Shown here one piece after another: positions 8,148 to 16,560 of a stretch of DNA of 64,000 bases. This stretch comes from AP-15 sp963747735 (GTDB lineage: Bacteria > Pseudomonadota > Alphaproteobacteria > ATCC43930 > CGMCC-115725). Position 1 is the stretch's first letter. The number at the start of each line of letters is the position of its first letter. Position numbers and translations under genes: made by a program. The notes beneath the pieces were generated by a model, which saw nothing but the letters and a program-made list of their open reading frames with translations, searched no databases and was not told the origin of the DNA. The stretch lies in the NCBI GenBank assembly GCA_963747735.1, contig CAVVGE010000005.1, forward strand, positions 186,001-250,000, written 5' to 3'.

Positions 8148-9343
8148 CTAGGCGAGCGGCCATTTTTTGAGGGCTTCGGGCAGCAGCGTATGGTTGGCGT
8201 AGGCGAGGCCCCGCTGCGCGACCTGCCACGCCTGATCCCAGCCGAGGCCGGCGTCGTCGAGCAGGATCCGCATCAGCTCCGGGACCGCCATCGCCGCATG
8301 CGTGTCGTGCATCTGGATCGCGACCCGATCGGGAAATGCCAGCCAATCGGTATTGTTGCGGCGGAAACGGCGCACCAGGTCGGCCAGAGAGCAGGCTACG
8401 AGAAAATATTCCTGCACAAAGCGCAGCGCCTGGCCGATGCTCGCCGAATTGTCGGGATACAGGATCCGCGTCAACGATTCGGCGGCCAAGGTCCCGGCCA
8501 GCGCGGCAACAAAATCGCCGCTGCTGAATTTCTGAAAATCGAAATATTTCGGCGCGGCGGCCGCCCATAGGCGCAGGGTATTGATGGTTTTGCCGCCGTA
8601 GCCGACCACCGGGCGGTGAAACGGCAGACCGATCAGCGTGGAAGGCTGGCCGACGATAGTCCGCAAGGTGCAATCGTGCACCGCAAACGAGCAGTTGAGC
8701 TTGACTTCGACCGGCTCGCTCGACCGGGAAACCTCCCATGGGTCCGCTTCGCGCAGCCAGTTGTCCGGCTCCTCGACCTGCCAGCCGTCCCCGATCGCTT
8801 GCTTGAAGATGCCGTATTCGTAGCGCAGCCCGTAGCCCATCGCCGGAAGCTGCATCGTCGCCATTGAGTCGAGGAAACAGGCGGCGAGGCGCCCGAGGCC
8901 GCCATTGCCTAGCCCCGCATCCGGCTCTTCGTCGAGCAGCTCGTGCCAATTCAAATTATGGCGCTCGACCGCCCGCAGCGCCGCCGGCTCCAGCAACAGA
9001 TTGATAGTGTTGTTATTCAGCGCCCGCCCGATAAGAAACTCCAGCGACAGATAATATATTCGCCTCGGGTTCTCTTTCTCATAAGTAGATTCGGTCCGCA
9101 GCCAACGCTGCGCCAGAACGTCTCTTACCGAATGGGCAACAGCGCGAAACCGCGCGTGTCGTCCGGCAGCTTTCGGGTCGACGATGTCATCGAGCAGCAG
9201 GTGACGCTCATAGAGACCGTCGCCCACCCCAGAAACCGGATCGGGCCGCAGCCATACTGCTCGAGCAGCTAGGGATTGATTTCCGATGCCGCAGAGGGGC
9301 GATCCGGTCCTTGCTCGTAGCCCCTATATGCCTCGCCCGACAT
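8148..9343 (-). pseudogene. glgP: Glycogen/alpha-glucan phosphorylase, degraded N-terminal half
   Basis: The intact family (about 830 residues, PLP-dependent) releases glucose 1-phosphate from glycogen. Here only the N-terminal half remains: RRIYYLSLEFLIGRALNNN, EEPDAGLGNGGLGRLAACFLDSMAT and RVAIQMHDTHAAMAVPEL are unmistakable, but the frame stops at KWPLA, where relatives continue for over 400 residues including the PLP lysine. Three lesions are visible. The ATG at 9343 with a strong GGAGGAAATCC site opens a frame that meets TAG at 9271-9269. That frame then carries the family motif LLEQYGCGPIRF, and a one-base shift in the four-C run at 9227-9230 moves coding into the frame of the remaining body. 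The 3' end is cut off at an IS1380 remnant. No other glycogen genes are present. Confidence 0.9.
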
Positions 9344-9484
9344 GGATTTCCTCCGCTGAATCCGAAATCGCCCGACGCCGTCCGGTTTCGCGGCGATCCG
9401 CGCGCACCCTGCCCCGTTGCAGCCGGCTCCGGGCGGCGAGCATTGTCTGCCTCGGGCGGCTTTGGAACCGGGCGTTAAGCTTCC

Positions 9485-11083
9485 TCACATGTCGATGCGG
9501 GGCGGGGTCAAGGGGTTGGGCGGCGGCGTGCGCAGCAGCGCGACGAGCAGGATGCCCAGCACCGAGACCCAGGCGACCAGCCAAAACGCGTCGATATAGG
9601 CCAGAACATAAGCTTCGCGCGCGACCCGGCTGGCGAGGATTGCCGTTCCTTGGAGCATGGCGTCCCCGGCGCCGACCGAACGGGCGCCAAACGGCCCCGC
9701 GAGCTCTGTCGTCGCCTTTTCCGCGGCGACCGAGCCGGACACGACATGCAGCCCGATCAGGTTCGAGTAGAGCTGCTCCCGCACCCGCACAAAAGTCTGG
9801 ATCACGCCGGAGCCGAGCTCGGTGCCGAACAGCCGCGCGATCTGAATTGTGGCGGCGATGGCTGCTGCCTGGGCGGGGATGATATTGGCGATCGCGAAGG
9901 TGACGAGGGCGGTGATGCCGAACGCCAGCCCGACCGCCGCGACGCATTGCGAGAGGATAAAATCGCCGCCGGCCCAATCATGGGTCAGCCCGGTATCCAT
10001 CCAGCTTCCGATCGAGATCAGCGAGAAGCCGCAAACCAGCAGCAAGCGGGCATCCACCCGTTTGAGAAAAAGTGCCGTGAGCGGCACCAGCACGATCTGC
10101 GGCAGCGCGATCCAGTTCAGCACATCGCCGATCTGCAACGCACGCAGGCCCTGGATCCGGGTCAGATAATCGGGCAGGACGTAGCTCGTCGCCGTCGCCC
10201 CGAACCCGTAGATCGAGATCAACAGGGCCGGGACCGCGACGTTCGGCTGGGCCAGCACCGGGAGGTGGATCAGCGGATAGGCAGACCGCCGCTCTTGCAC
10301 AAAAAAGGCGACGACCAGCACCCCGCCTCCCAGCATCAGCCCCCAGATCAGCCCGGAATTGAACCAGTCGAGCCGGTTGCCCTGGTCGATCGCGGCATAG
10401 ATCAGCCCAAAGCCGAGCCCCGCATAGACGATGCCCGCCCAGTCGGTGCGGCCGAGCAGCTCGCGGTCGACCGGACGCCGCGGCATCGCGATCGCGGTGA
10501 GCGCTATCATCAGCGGCGTCATCAGCGTGCTTTGCCAGAAAATCCACTGCCAGTGCCCGCTTTCGGAGTACCAGCCCTCGATCGCGCCGCCGATATTCTG
10601 CGAGAACACAAAGCGGAATGCGTAAGCGGCGATCCCCCAGAGCCACCAGCGCGGTGCGAGGCTGCGCAGCACAAAGCCCAGCGCCGCCGGAATAAACGCC
10701 CCGACCGCGAGGCCGCGCACCAGCTGCACCGCGATCAGCGTGGAATAGTCGTGCACAAAGGGCGGCAGCGCCGAGCCGATCGTAAAAACGGCCCCGGTCC
10801 ACAGCAGCACCCGGCGGGTGCTCAGCACCGTGCTCAGCCACGCCGCCGCCGGGGTCACCACCATCTGCGCGGCAAAGAACACTGTCGCAATCCACGACCC
10901 CTCGTCAAAACCGAGACCGAGCCCGCCGCGAATGTCGGCAAGCCCGAAGGTCGTGATCCGCGCGTTGAGGCTCGAGATAAACGCCCCGAGAATTACCGCG
11001 CCGACACCGATCAGCGGATAGTCGCAGCGTCCGGTAGCGGCCAAAGGGTGTTGCGGCGCCGCTGCGGCGGTTGCTGCGGTCAC
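9485..11083 (-). CDS. DHA2-family MFS exporter (EmrB/QacA type)
   Basis: 532 residues, about 14 hydrophobic segments. It opens with an Ala-rich leader and a first helix, VGAVILGAFISSLNARI. The DHA2 blocks GSWIATVFFAAQMVVTPAAAWL and RLFGTELGSGVIQTFVRVREQ are present. It should be a proton-driven drug or metabolite exporter in the inner membrane. The start overlaps the stop of the upstream membrane-fusion gene by four bases (ATGA), a sign of translational coupling, so the pair forms an EmrAB-like pump. No TolC-like outer membrane factor or regulator is adjacent, so an outer component encoded elsewhere would be needed. Substrate is unknown. Confidence 0.9.
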   Translation of the reverse strand: MTAATAAAAPQHPLAATGRCDYPLIGVGAVILGAFISSLNARITTFGLADIRGGLGLGFDEGSWIATVFFAAQMVVTPAAAWLSTVLSTRRVLLWTGAVFTIGSALPPFVHDYSTLIAVQLVRGLAVGAFIPAALGFVLRSLAPRWWLWGIAAYAFRFVFSQNIGGAIEGWYSESGHWQWIFWQSTLMTPLMIALTAIAMPRRPVDRELLGRTDWAGIVYAGLGFGLIYAAIDQGNRLDWFNSGLIWGLMLGGGVLVVAFFVQERRSAYPLIHLPVLAQPNVAVPALLISIYGFGATATSYVLPDYLTRIQGLRALQIGDVLNWIALPQIVLVPLTALFLKRVDARLLLVCGFSLISIGSWMDTGLTHDWAGGDFILSQCVAAVGLAFGITALVTFAIANIIPAQAAAIAATIQIARLFGTELGSGVIQTFVRVREQLYSNLIGLHVVSGSVAAEKATTELAGPFGARSVGAGDAMLQGTAILASRVAREAYVLAYIDAFWLVAWVSVLGILLVALLRTPPPNPLTPPRIDM

Positions 11084-12225
11084 GGCGGCGGCGGGGTCGT
11101 ATCGGTCAGGATCGTCGCCTCGACCGACATCCCCGGAAGCAGGTGGCCGGCGAGCGGGTTGTCGGGGTTGATCCGCAATTTGACCGGGATGCGCTGCACC
11201 ACCTTCGTAAAGTTGCCGGTGGCGTTGTCCGGCGGCAGGAGGCTGAACTGCGAACCGCTCGCCGGTGAGATCGATTCTACCATCGCGCCGATCACGTGCC
11301 CCGGAAAGGTATCGACGCGGAGCTCGGCGCGCTGCCCGATCGCGACATGGGTCAGCTGGGTTTCCTTGTAATTGGCGATGACCCAGACATCGGCGAGCGG
11401 CACGACCGAGATCACCTCGGCCCCTTCATGCACATATTGGCCGCGATAGACGCGGCGCTCGCTGACCATGCCGTCGACCGGGGCGGCGATGCGGGTGTAG
11501 CCGAGGTTGATCTTGGCGAGGTCGAGCGCCGCCTGCTTTGCCTTTGCAGCGGCGCGCAATTCCGCTTCCTCGGTATCGAGCACCGCCATTTGCCGTTGCT
11601 CTTTGGCAAGCGCGGCCTGAGTGCTGGCCAAGGTTGCGGCAAAGCGCCGTGCCGCGGCATCGGCCTGCTCGACGATCTGCTCCGTGCCAAAACCGGTGGC
11701 GAGGAGCTTTTGCTGCCGGACCGCTTCTTGCCGGGTGCGCACGACGTCGGCCTCGGTCGCCGCAACGGCGTCCCCGGCCTCGGCGACCGCGGCATGCTGC
11801 GCCTGCTTGCGCGATTTGAGGTTCTGGATCGCGGCCTCGGCGCCGGCCAGCTCGGCCCCGGCCTGGGCGACGCGCGCGCGGTAATCGTCGGCCTCGATCC
11901 GGACCAGGAGCTGGCCGGCCTTGACGCGGTCGAAATCGTCGACCGCGACCTCGCGCACATAACCCGCAACCTTGGCGCTGAGCGGTGTGATGTCGCTCTG
12001 GATATAGGCGTCGTCGGTGACTTGCCGCGTGCTGGCCCCTACCCAGCGGTCCCATTGCGTCGCAAACAGGACGACGATGACCCCGGCCGCAGCGAGCACC
12101 GCAATGCGCACGACGTGCTCGCGCCATCGGCGGTGCCGCACCGGCGGCGCCGGAACGTCCCGCGGCGGGAGCGGCGCCGGCGTCGGGCCGGGATCGGTCT
12201 CCGGCGCGGTTCGCGTGTCAGGCAT
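11080..12225 (-). CDS. HlyD/EmrA-family membrane fusion protein
   Basis: 381 residues, the periplasmic adaptor for the MFS exporter downstream. After a Pro-rich cytoplasmic leader there is one membrane segment (IAVLAAAGVIVVLFATQW), the DDAYIQSDITPLSAKVAGYV lipoyl-type motif, a long Ala/Gln/Glu-rich coiled-coil hairpin (about residues 110-215), then the second half motif LGYTRIAAPVDGMVSERRVYRGQYV and a beta-barrel tail. An upstream frame to 12351 exists, but ATG at 12225 has GGGAGG ten bases before it and starts at the Pro-rich leader. Family is clear; substrate is not. Confidence 0.9.
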   Translation of the reverse strand: MPDTRTAPETDPGPTPAPLPPRDVPAPPVRHRRWREHVVRIAVLAAAGVIVVLFATQWDRWVGASTRQVTDDAYIQSDITPLSAKVAGYVREVAVDDFDRVKAGQLLVRIEADDYRARVAQAGAELAGAEAAIQNLKSRKQAQHAAVAEAGDAVAATEADVVRTRQEAVRQQKLLATGFGTEQIVEQADAAARRFAATLASTQAALAKEQRQMAVLDTEEAELRAAAKAKQAALDLAKINLGYTRIAAPVDGMVSERRVYRGQYVHEGAEVISVVPLADVWVIANYKETQLTHVAIGQRAELRVDTFPGHVIGAMVESISPASGSQFSLLPPDNATGNFTKVVQRIPVKLRINPDNPLAGHLLPGMSVEATILTDTTPPPP

Positions 12226-12356
12226 TGGCGGTCGGCCTCCCGCGCTTCCCGAGCGGCGGGCACGCGAGCACCTGTCGTCCGCGGAGGCTGCCTTGTCGTC
12301 GCAACCGGGGACCGGATTTCGCCCCGCGGACCGCCGCTGCCATGACGCCAAACCTG

Positions 12357-13220
12357 TTAAGGATCCTCGGGCAGCGGAATGAATTCATCATGGTCGAAAT
12401 CGGGCAATTTCATGCGGCCGGCCCGCCAATCCGCCTTGGCCCGCTCGATCCGCTCGCGCGAGGACGAGACGAAATTCCAATAAAGAAACCGCTCGCCGAG
12501 CCTCTCGCCGCCGAGCAGCATGACGATCGACGGCTCGGTTGCCGTGACGCTTTCCGGGCCCGGCCCGAGCACCAGCATCTCACCCGCCCGATGACGCCAA
12601 TTGCTCACCTCGACCGCGCCAGCGGCGATATAGAGCGCGCGTTCGGGCTGCTCGGGGATCGCTGCCCGTGCACCTCTATCCATCTCGAGATGGGCGTAGA
12701 ACAGCGGCGAATGGGTACGGACCTTGGCCTTCAAGCCGAAGGCTTCGCCGGCAATCAGCCGGCCCCGGACGCCGCCGTCGCGCCAGGCCGGCAAATCGTC
12801 GCCGTCGTGATGGCTGAAGCCGGGCTCTGTCTCCTCATCCGCTTGCGGCAGCGCCAGCCAGGCCTGGATGCCGTGAAGATGATCGCCCTCGCGCCGCGCG
12901 CGCTCGAAGCGCTCGGAATGGGTGATGCCGCGCCCGGCGACCATCCAGTTCACCTCGCCCGGGCGGATCGCCTGCTCGGAGCCGACGCTGTCGCGGTGCA
13001 CGATTTCGCCGGAAAAGAGATAGGTCACGGTCGACAGGCCGATATGCGGATGCGGTCGCACATCGACCGCGCGAGACACACCCGGCATCATATCGAGCGG
13101 ACCCATATGGTCGAAAAAGACAAAGGGTCCGATCATGCGCCGACCGGCAAAAGGCAGCACACGGCCGACCTCGAAACCGCCGAGGCTCCGCCGACGCTGC
13201 GGGATCACCATCTCGATCAT
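12357..13220 (-). CDS. Pirin family protein
   Basis: 287 residues, a two-cupin iron protein. The four metal ligands of the family are in place: His57 and His59 in RPHPHIGL, His101 and Glu103 in GRGITHSE. Some bacterial pirins are quercetin 2,3-dioxygenases, others regulators, so the enzymatic role is open. The frame is open to 13427, but ATG at 13220 lies six bases after GGGAG and begins at the conserved N-terminus, so it is chosen. It is followed after 131 bases by the exporter pair on the same strand; a functional link is only suggested by proximity. Confidence 0.9.
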   Translation of the reverse strand: MIEMVIPQRRRSLGGFEVGRVLPFAGRRMIGPFVFFDHMGPLDMMPGVSRAVDVRPHPHIGLSTVTYLFSGEIVHRDSVGSEQAIRPGEVNWMVAGRGITHSERFERARREGDHLHGIQAWLALPQADEETEPGFSHHDGDDLPAWRDGGVRGRLIAGEAFGLKAKVRTHSPLFYAHLEMDRGARAAIPEQPERALYIAAGAVEVSNWRHRAGEMLVLGPGPESVTATEPSIVMLLGGERLGERFLYWNFVSSSRERIERAKADWRAGRMKLPDFDHDEFIPLPEDP

Positions 13221-13674
13221 TCGAATCTCCCGGAGCGGCCAGCTCCCCCACTCAGTCGTACGGAAACTGTATACCGGCCGCGCCGCTTGTTTCGGTCGAC
13301 AGATTTCTGTAGCGAGTTCCTTCCACGATATCCGGCGCAGTAGAGGCCCCGCTTCCGCCCCGGAATAGACGAGGGTAGAGCGCCGGACGACACATTCCGC
13401 GTCCTGCGCCGAAACCGCCTCCGGCAAAAGTCTCTTTTCAGCTTGGTCCCAGGACAGCTAACGATCCTCGATCGACAAATCCTCGAAGATCGGATGAAAG
13501 ACTTTTACGTAGGCTTCGAACATGGGCGGGACGCATCGCCACCGGCACCCCGATTTCCCTCTCCGAGGGCTGCGGAACCGTAGCGCGGCCGATCCATTTC
13601 GCCTCGGCTACAGACGCAACGCGTTCCATCCCTGCCTCCACGGCCAGACGCCGGCTCGACGTCGCAGGCCATCC
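13221..13674. other. 454-bp stretch without a firm gene
   Basis: The minus strand has a 67-codon frame at 13641-13438 and a short one ending at 13458 with the tail FEAYVKVFHPIFEDLSIED, which looks protein-like and could be the end of a lost gene. Neither has a recognisable family, start signal or usual codon pattern over a useful length, so no gene is called. Confidence 0.4.
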
Positions 13675-14847
13675 TCACACCATTCCCATCCAGAACATTT
13701 GCCGGCCGCCGACATCGATATCGTATTTGCGTGCGAAATTGAGCTTGCCATCGGCGCCGATGCGGAACAGCGACAGGCACGCCGGCACGGTGCGGATTTC
13801 GCTCCCCTCCTTGACCGGCAGCGCCATGATGTGCGCCGCGACCAGGAGCCGGCCGCCCGGGTCGATATGAAAGGTGCGGCAGTGGATGCCGTGAGTGTCG
13901 ATATGCTGGATCGGCCGAGGCTCACCGGTCGCCAGGTCGATTGCAAACACGGCGAGCGAATTCTCGCCGCCGGCGAAGACCTGCCGGCCCCCCGCTTCGA
14001 CGGTGCTCGACGCGCGGTTGGCAACATAGACAAAACGGCCGTTCGGATGAACATGGACAGTGCCGGCGACCTGGCGGCCGCGGATATTGCCGGGCTCGGC
14101 GAGGGTGCCGGTGCGAAAGCGTGCCATCGGCGATAGCGACAGGCCGTCGCGGGTGAAAGTGTCGAGCCAATTCTGCCGCTCCAGGGACACATAGACCCAC
14201 GGCTCGGTCGGATGGAAATCGAGATGGCGTGGGCCAAATCCGTAGCCGCCACCGGGCGCTACCGAGGCTTCGCTGGTCAAGAGCCCGTTTGCATAATGGA
14301 AGACCTTCAGCGCGCCTGGCTGCTCGGCATTGCCGCCGGCAGCGTCGTGGCCGCGCGTAACCAGGACCACGAGCCGATTGTCGAGGCTGACCCGCACCTG
14401 ATGGCCGTAGATGCCGGGATCGATCGGCCCCGGCTGCTCGATCTCGGCGCCGGGGGTCGCGTCGGGGTTGACGCGGTACACCCGCAGCCCGCTCGGATTG
14501 CTGAACGCAACCAGCACATGCTCAGATGGAATGTCGCTGGTCATGTGGATCGGCCGCGTCGACAGCGCGACCGGCCCGCCATGCGGCGACAACGCGCCCG
14601 AGACCGGATCGATGCGAAAGGCGCTGACATGATGCTTGTCGCCGACCACGCCGCCAATTCCCGAGGCGCTGTTGCTCGACGCCACATAGAGAAATTGGCG
14701 CGAGGCGTGTGGCCAAGCGTAATGCACATTGGCCGGCAAGCTCACCGTGCCCCGTCGTGCCAGCGAAGCACCAGCGACATCGACCTCGTAATGGGTGAGC
14801 TCGGGCCCGATGGCGGCGTACAGGTGGACGTTTGCGTTGCTCGGCAT
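13675..14847 (-). CDS. Lactonase family beta-propeller (6-phosphogluconolactonase-like)
   Basis: 390 residues of the seven-bladed YbhE/Pgl-like propeller. Repeated blade motifs are seen: ASRQFLYVASSNSASG, HMTSDIPSEHVLVAFSNP, GPRHLDFHPTEPWVYVSLE and VHVHPNGRFVYVANRAS. The family includes 6-phosphogluconolactonase and other sugar lactonases. A longer frame reaches 14973, but the ATG at 14847 begins at the first blade (NVHLYAAIG), with GGGG about ten bases upstream. No signal peptide is visible. It lies 40 bases after the flavoenzyme operon on the same strand and may be its last gene, which would suit hydrolysis of a cyclic oxidation product, though this is inference. Confidence 0.82.
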   Translation of the reverse strand: MPSNANVHLYAAIGPELTHYEVDVAGASLARRGTVSLPANVHYAWPHASRQFLYVASSNSASGIGGVVGDKHHVSAFRIDPVSGALSPHGGPVALSTRPIHMTSDIPSEHVLVAFSNPSGLRVYRVNPDATPGAEIEQPGPIDPGIYGHQVRVSLDNRLVVLVTRGHDAAGGNAEQPGALKVFHYANGLLTSEASVAPGGGYGFGPRHLDFHPTEPWVYVSLERQNWLDTFTRDGLSLSPMARFRTGTLAEPGNIRGRQVAGTVHVHPNGRFVYVANRASSTVEAGGRQVFAGGENSLAVFAIDLATGEPRPIQHIDTHGIHCRTFHIDPGGRLLVAAHIMALPVKEGSEIRTVPACLSLFRIGADGKLNFARKYDIDVGGRQMFWMGMV

Positions 14848-14887
14848 CTGACGGATCCCCACAAGATTTAGCTGGGTCACGATAGGC

Positions 14888-16261
14888 TCAACCCAGACCG
14901 GTTTCGAAATCGGCGAGGGCGCCGACGGTGATCGGCTTATAGGGCGCGCGCGGGCGAAAACAGCCGATTTCATCCATCGGCTTTTTCAGCGTGTCGGCGA
15001 TGGTCGCGGTGACGACGGATCCGCAAATCCGGCCCTGGCAGGGCCCCATGCCGCAGCGGGTGAACGCCTTGAGCTGGTTCGGGCCGATCGCACCGAGCCG
15101 AGCGGCCCGCCTGATTTGGCCGACGGTCACCTCCTCGCAGCGGCAGGCGACGATCGCATCGTCGGATGGAGCCAGGATTGCGGGCGACGGCCGGTAAAGC
15201 GTGTCGAGAAACGGTCGCAAGGCGCGCTCGGATGCGAGCCTCCGGCGGATCGGCCGGGCGCGCCGGTCGCGATCAGCCTGCGCGATCCGGCCGAGCCCGG
15301 CCGCAGCATCGAGCGCCGCAAGCTTCCCCGACAGCACCGCCGCCTGGGCTCCGGCGATCCCGCCGCTATCGCCGGCAACGCTGATCCCGGTCAGGCTGGT
15401 GCAGCCCCATTCGTCAACCGAGGGCCGCCAGCAAAGCTGCGCCAGATCCCATTCGTGGCGCAATTGCAGAGCGAGGCTGATCTGCACATTCGGGATCACC
15501 CCTTCGTGCAGGAGCAGATGGTCGGCGGCAATTTCGCCGCCCTCCCAGGCGATCCGCTCGAGACTGCCGCGGCCGACCGCCCGCAGGCCGCGCGCCGCGC
15601 GGTATATTGGAATATCGGCCGAGTGCACCGCCCGTGTCAGACCTAAGCCTTTGAGCGCCATTCGGCGCCCCGACCAGAGCCCGACAAAATGCCGCGCCGC
15701 AGAGAACCAGTTTGCGAGCGGCGTGGTTTCGAGGAGAGCTGCGGGTGGCGCACCGGCACGGGCGAGCTGACCTGCCAATAGGTAAAGAAGCGGCCCTTGG
15801 CCCGCCAGCACCGTTCGGCCGTCCGGGACGAGGCCAGCGGTTTTCAGCAATACCTGCGCGCCACCGGCGGCCAAGACCCCGGGCAGGGTCCAACCCGGTA
15901 TCGGGACCGGGCGCTCGAGCGCTCCAGTGGCCAGCAGGATGCGGTCGGCGCCGATGGTTTCGGTTCGGCCGCCTCGCTCGAGGCAGAGCGATAAATCTTG
16001 GCCGTCGATATGCCAAACGGTTGTCTTTGGACGGTAATCGACGGGAGCCGTGCGAAGCGCCCGGACAAGGTCCTGGCCGGCTAGATAATCGGGCCCGAGC
16101 GGAGTGTCAGGCTGCGCCCGCTCGACCCCACGATAAATCTGGCCGCCGGGGGCGTCCTGCTCGTCGACGATCAGGGTCTCGAGGCCCAGCTCGGTGGCGA
16201 GGCAGGCAGCTGCAATGCCGGCCGGGCCGGCACCGACGATCGCGAAATCGACTTTGCTCAT
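14888..16261 (-). CDS. FAD/NAD-binding oxidoreductase, HcnB / hydroxyproline dehydrogenase alpha-type subunit
   Basis: 457 residues. N-terminal FAD Rossmann motif GAGPAGIAAACLA at about 10-22, an inner dinucleotide motif and a C-terminal BFD-like [2Fe-2S] region with Cys pairs CRC and CGMGPCQGRICG. This is the large NAD(P)H-oxidoreductase-like subunit found in hydrogen cyanide synthase, opine oxidases and heterotrimeric D-hydroxyproline dehydrogenase. Its start overlaps the end of the small 2Fe-2S subunit gene by four bases. With the FAD amine-oxidase-like gene at 16541-17656 it forms the three-subunit enzyme. Cyanide synthesis is unlikely without glycine-specific evidence; an imino-acid dehydrogenase is preferred. 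Confidence 0.85.
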   Translation of the reverse strand: MSKVDFAIVGAGPAGIAAACLATELGLETLIVDEQDAPGGQIYRGVERAQPDTPLGPDYLAGQDLVRALRTAPVDYRPKTTVWHIDGQDLSLCLERGGRTETIGADRILLATGALERPVPIPGWTLPGVLAAGGAQVLLKTAGLVPDGRTVLAGQGPLLYLLAGQLARAGAPPAALLETTPLANWFSAARHFVGLWSGRRMALKGLGLTRAVHSADIPIYRAARGLRAVGRGSLERIAWEGGEIAADHLLLHEGVIPNVQISLALQLRHEWDLAQLCWRPSVDEWGCTSLTGISVAGDSGGIAGAQAAVLSGKLAALDAAAGLGRIAQADRDRRARPIRRRLASERALRPFLDTLYRPSPAILAPSDDAIVACRCEEVTVGQIRRAARLGAIGPNQLKAFTRCGMGPCQGRICGSVVTATIADTLKKPMDEIGCFRPRAPYKPITVGALADFETGLG

Positions 16262-16560
16262 TGCGTTGGGTCGATCGGGCGCGCCCGAGCTTGCCGGCGG
16301 ATCCGCATGCCGGAGCGGGCTTCGACCATGCAGCTTTGCCGATTGGGCACGCCATCAATCTCGGCGAGGCAATCGAAGCAGACCCCGATCATGCAATAGG
16401 GATCGCGCTCGTTCCCGCCGACCGGCGTCTGTCGGATACTGCGAAGCCCGGCCGCAACCACCGCCGCCGCAGCCGAAGCGCCGGGTATCACACGCACAAC
16501 GCGCCCTTCGACATCGACAGCGATCGTCGGCTCGCCACCCTTAGCTCGCAACCGAAACAT
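16258..16560 (-). CDS. Small (2Fe-2S)-binding subunit, HcnA-like
   Basis: 100 residues. Cys56, Cys61, Cys64 and Cys77 (pattern C-x4-C-x2-C-x12-C in CMIGVCFDC...C) bind a plant-ferredoxin-type [2Fe-2S] cluster. It overlaps the upstream oxidase gene by 20 bases and the downstream gene by 4, so translation of the three subunits is tightly coupled. It should pass electrons between the two flavin subunits of the same complex. In this family the small subunit often exists as a stand-alone gene, as here, rather than being fused to the alpha subunit. Confidence 0.87.
   Translation of the reverse strand: MFRLRAKGGEPTIAVDVEGRVVRVIPGASAAAAVVAAGLRSIRQTPVGGNERDPYCMIGVCFDCLAEIDGVPNRQSCMVEARSGMRIRRQARARPIDPTQ

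Noticed and set aside
9650..11371. A 573-codon plus-strand frame antisense to the exporter genes
   Set aside because: Low-complexity Arg/Gln/Asp-rich translation with no motif; the minus-strand MFS gene is well supported.
13438..13641. A 67-codon minus-strand frame before pirin
   Set aside because: No family, no ribosome site and poor codon pattern. Only the tail near 13458-13520 looks protein-like, and in another frame.
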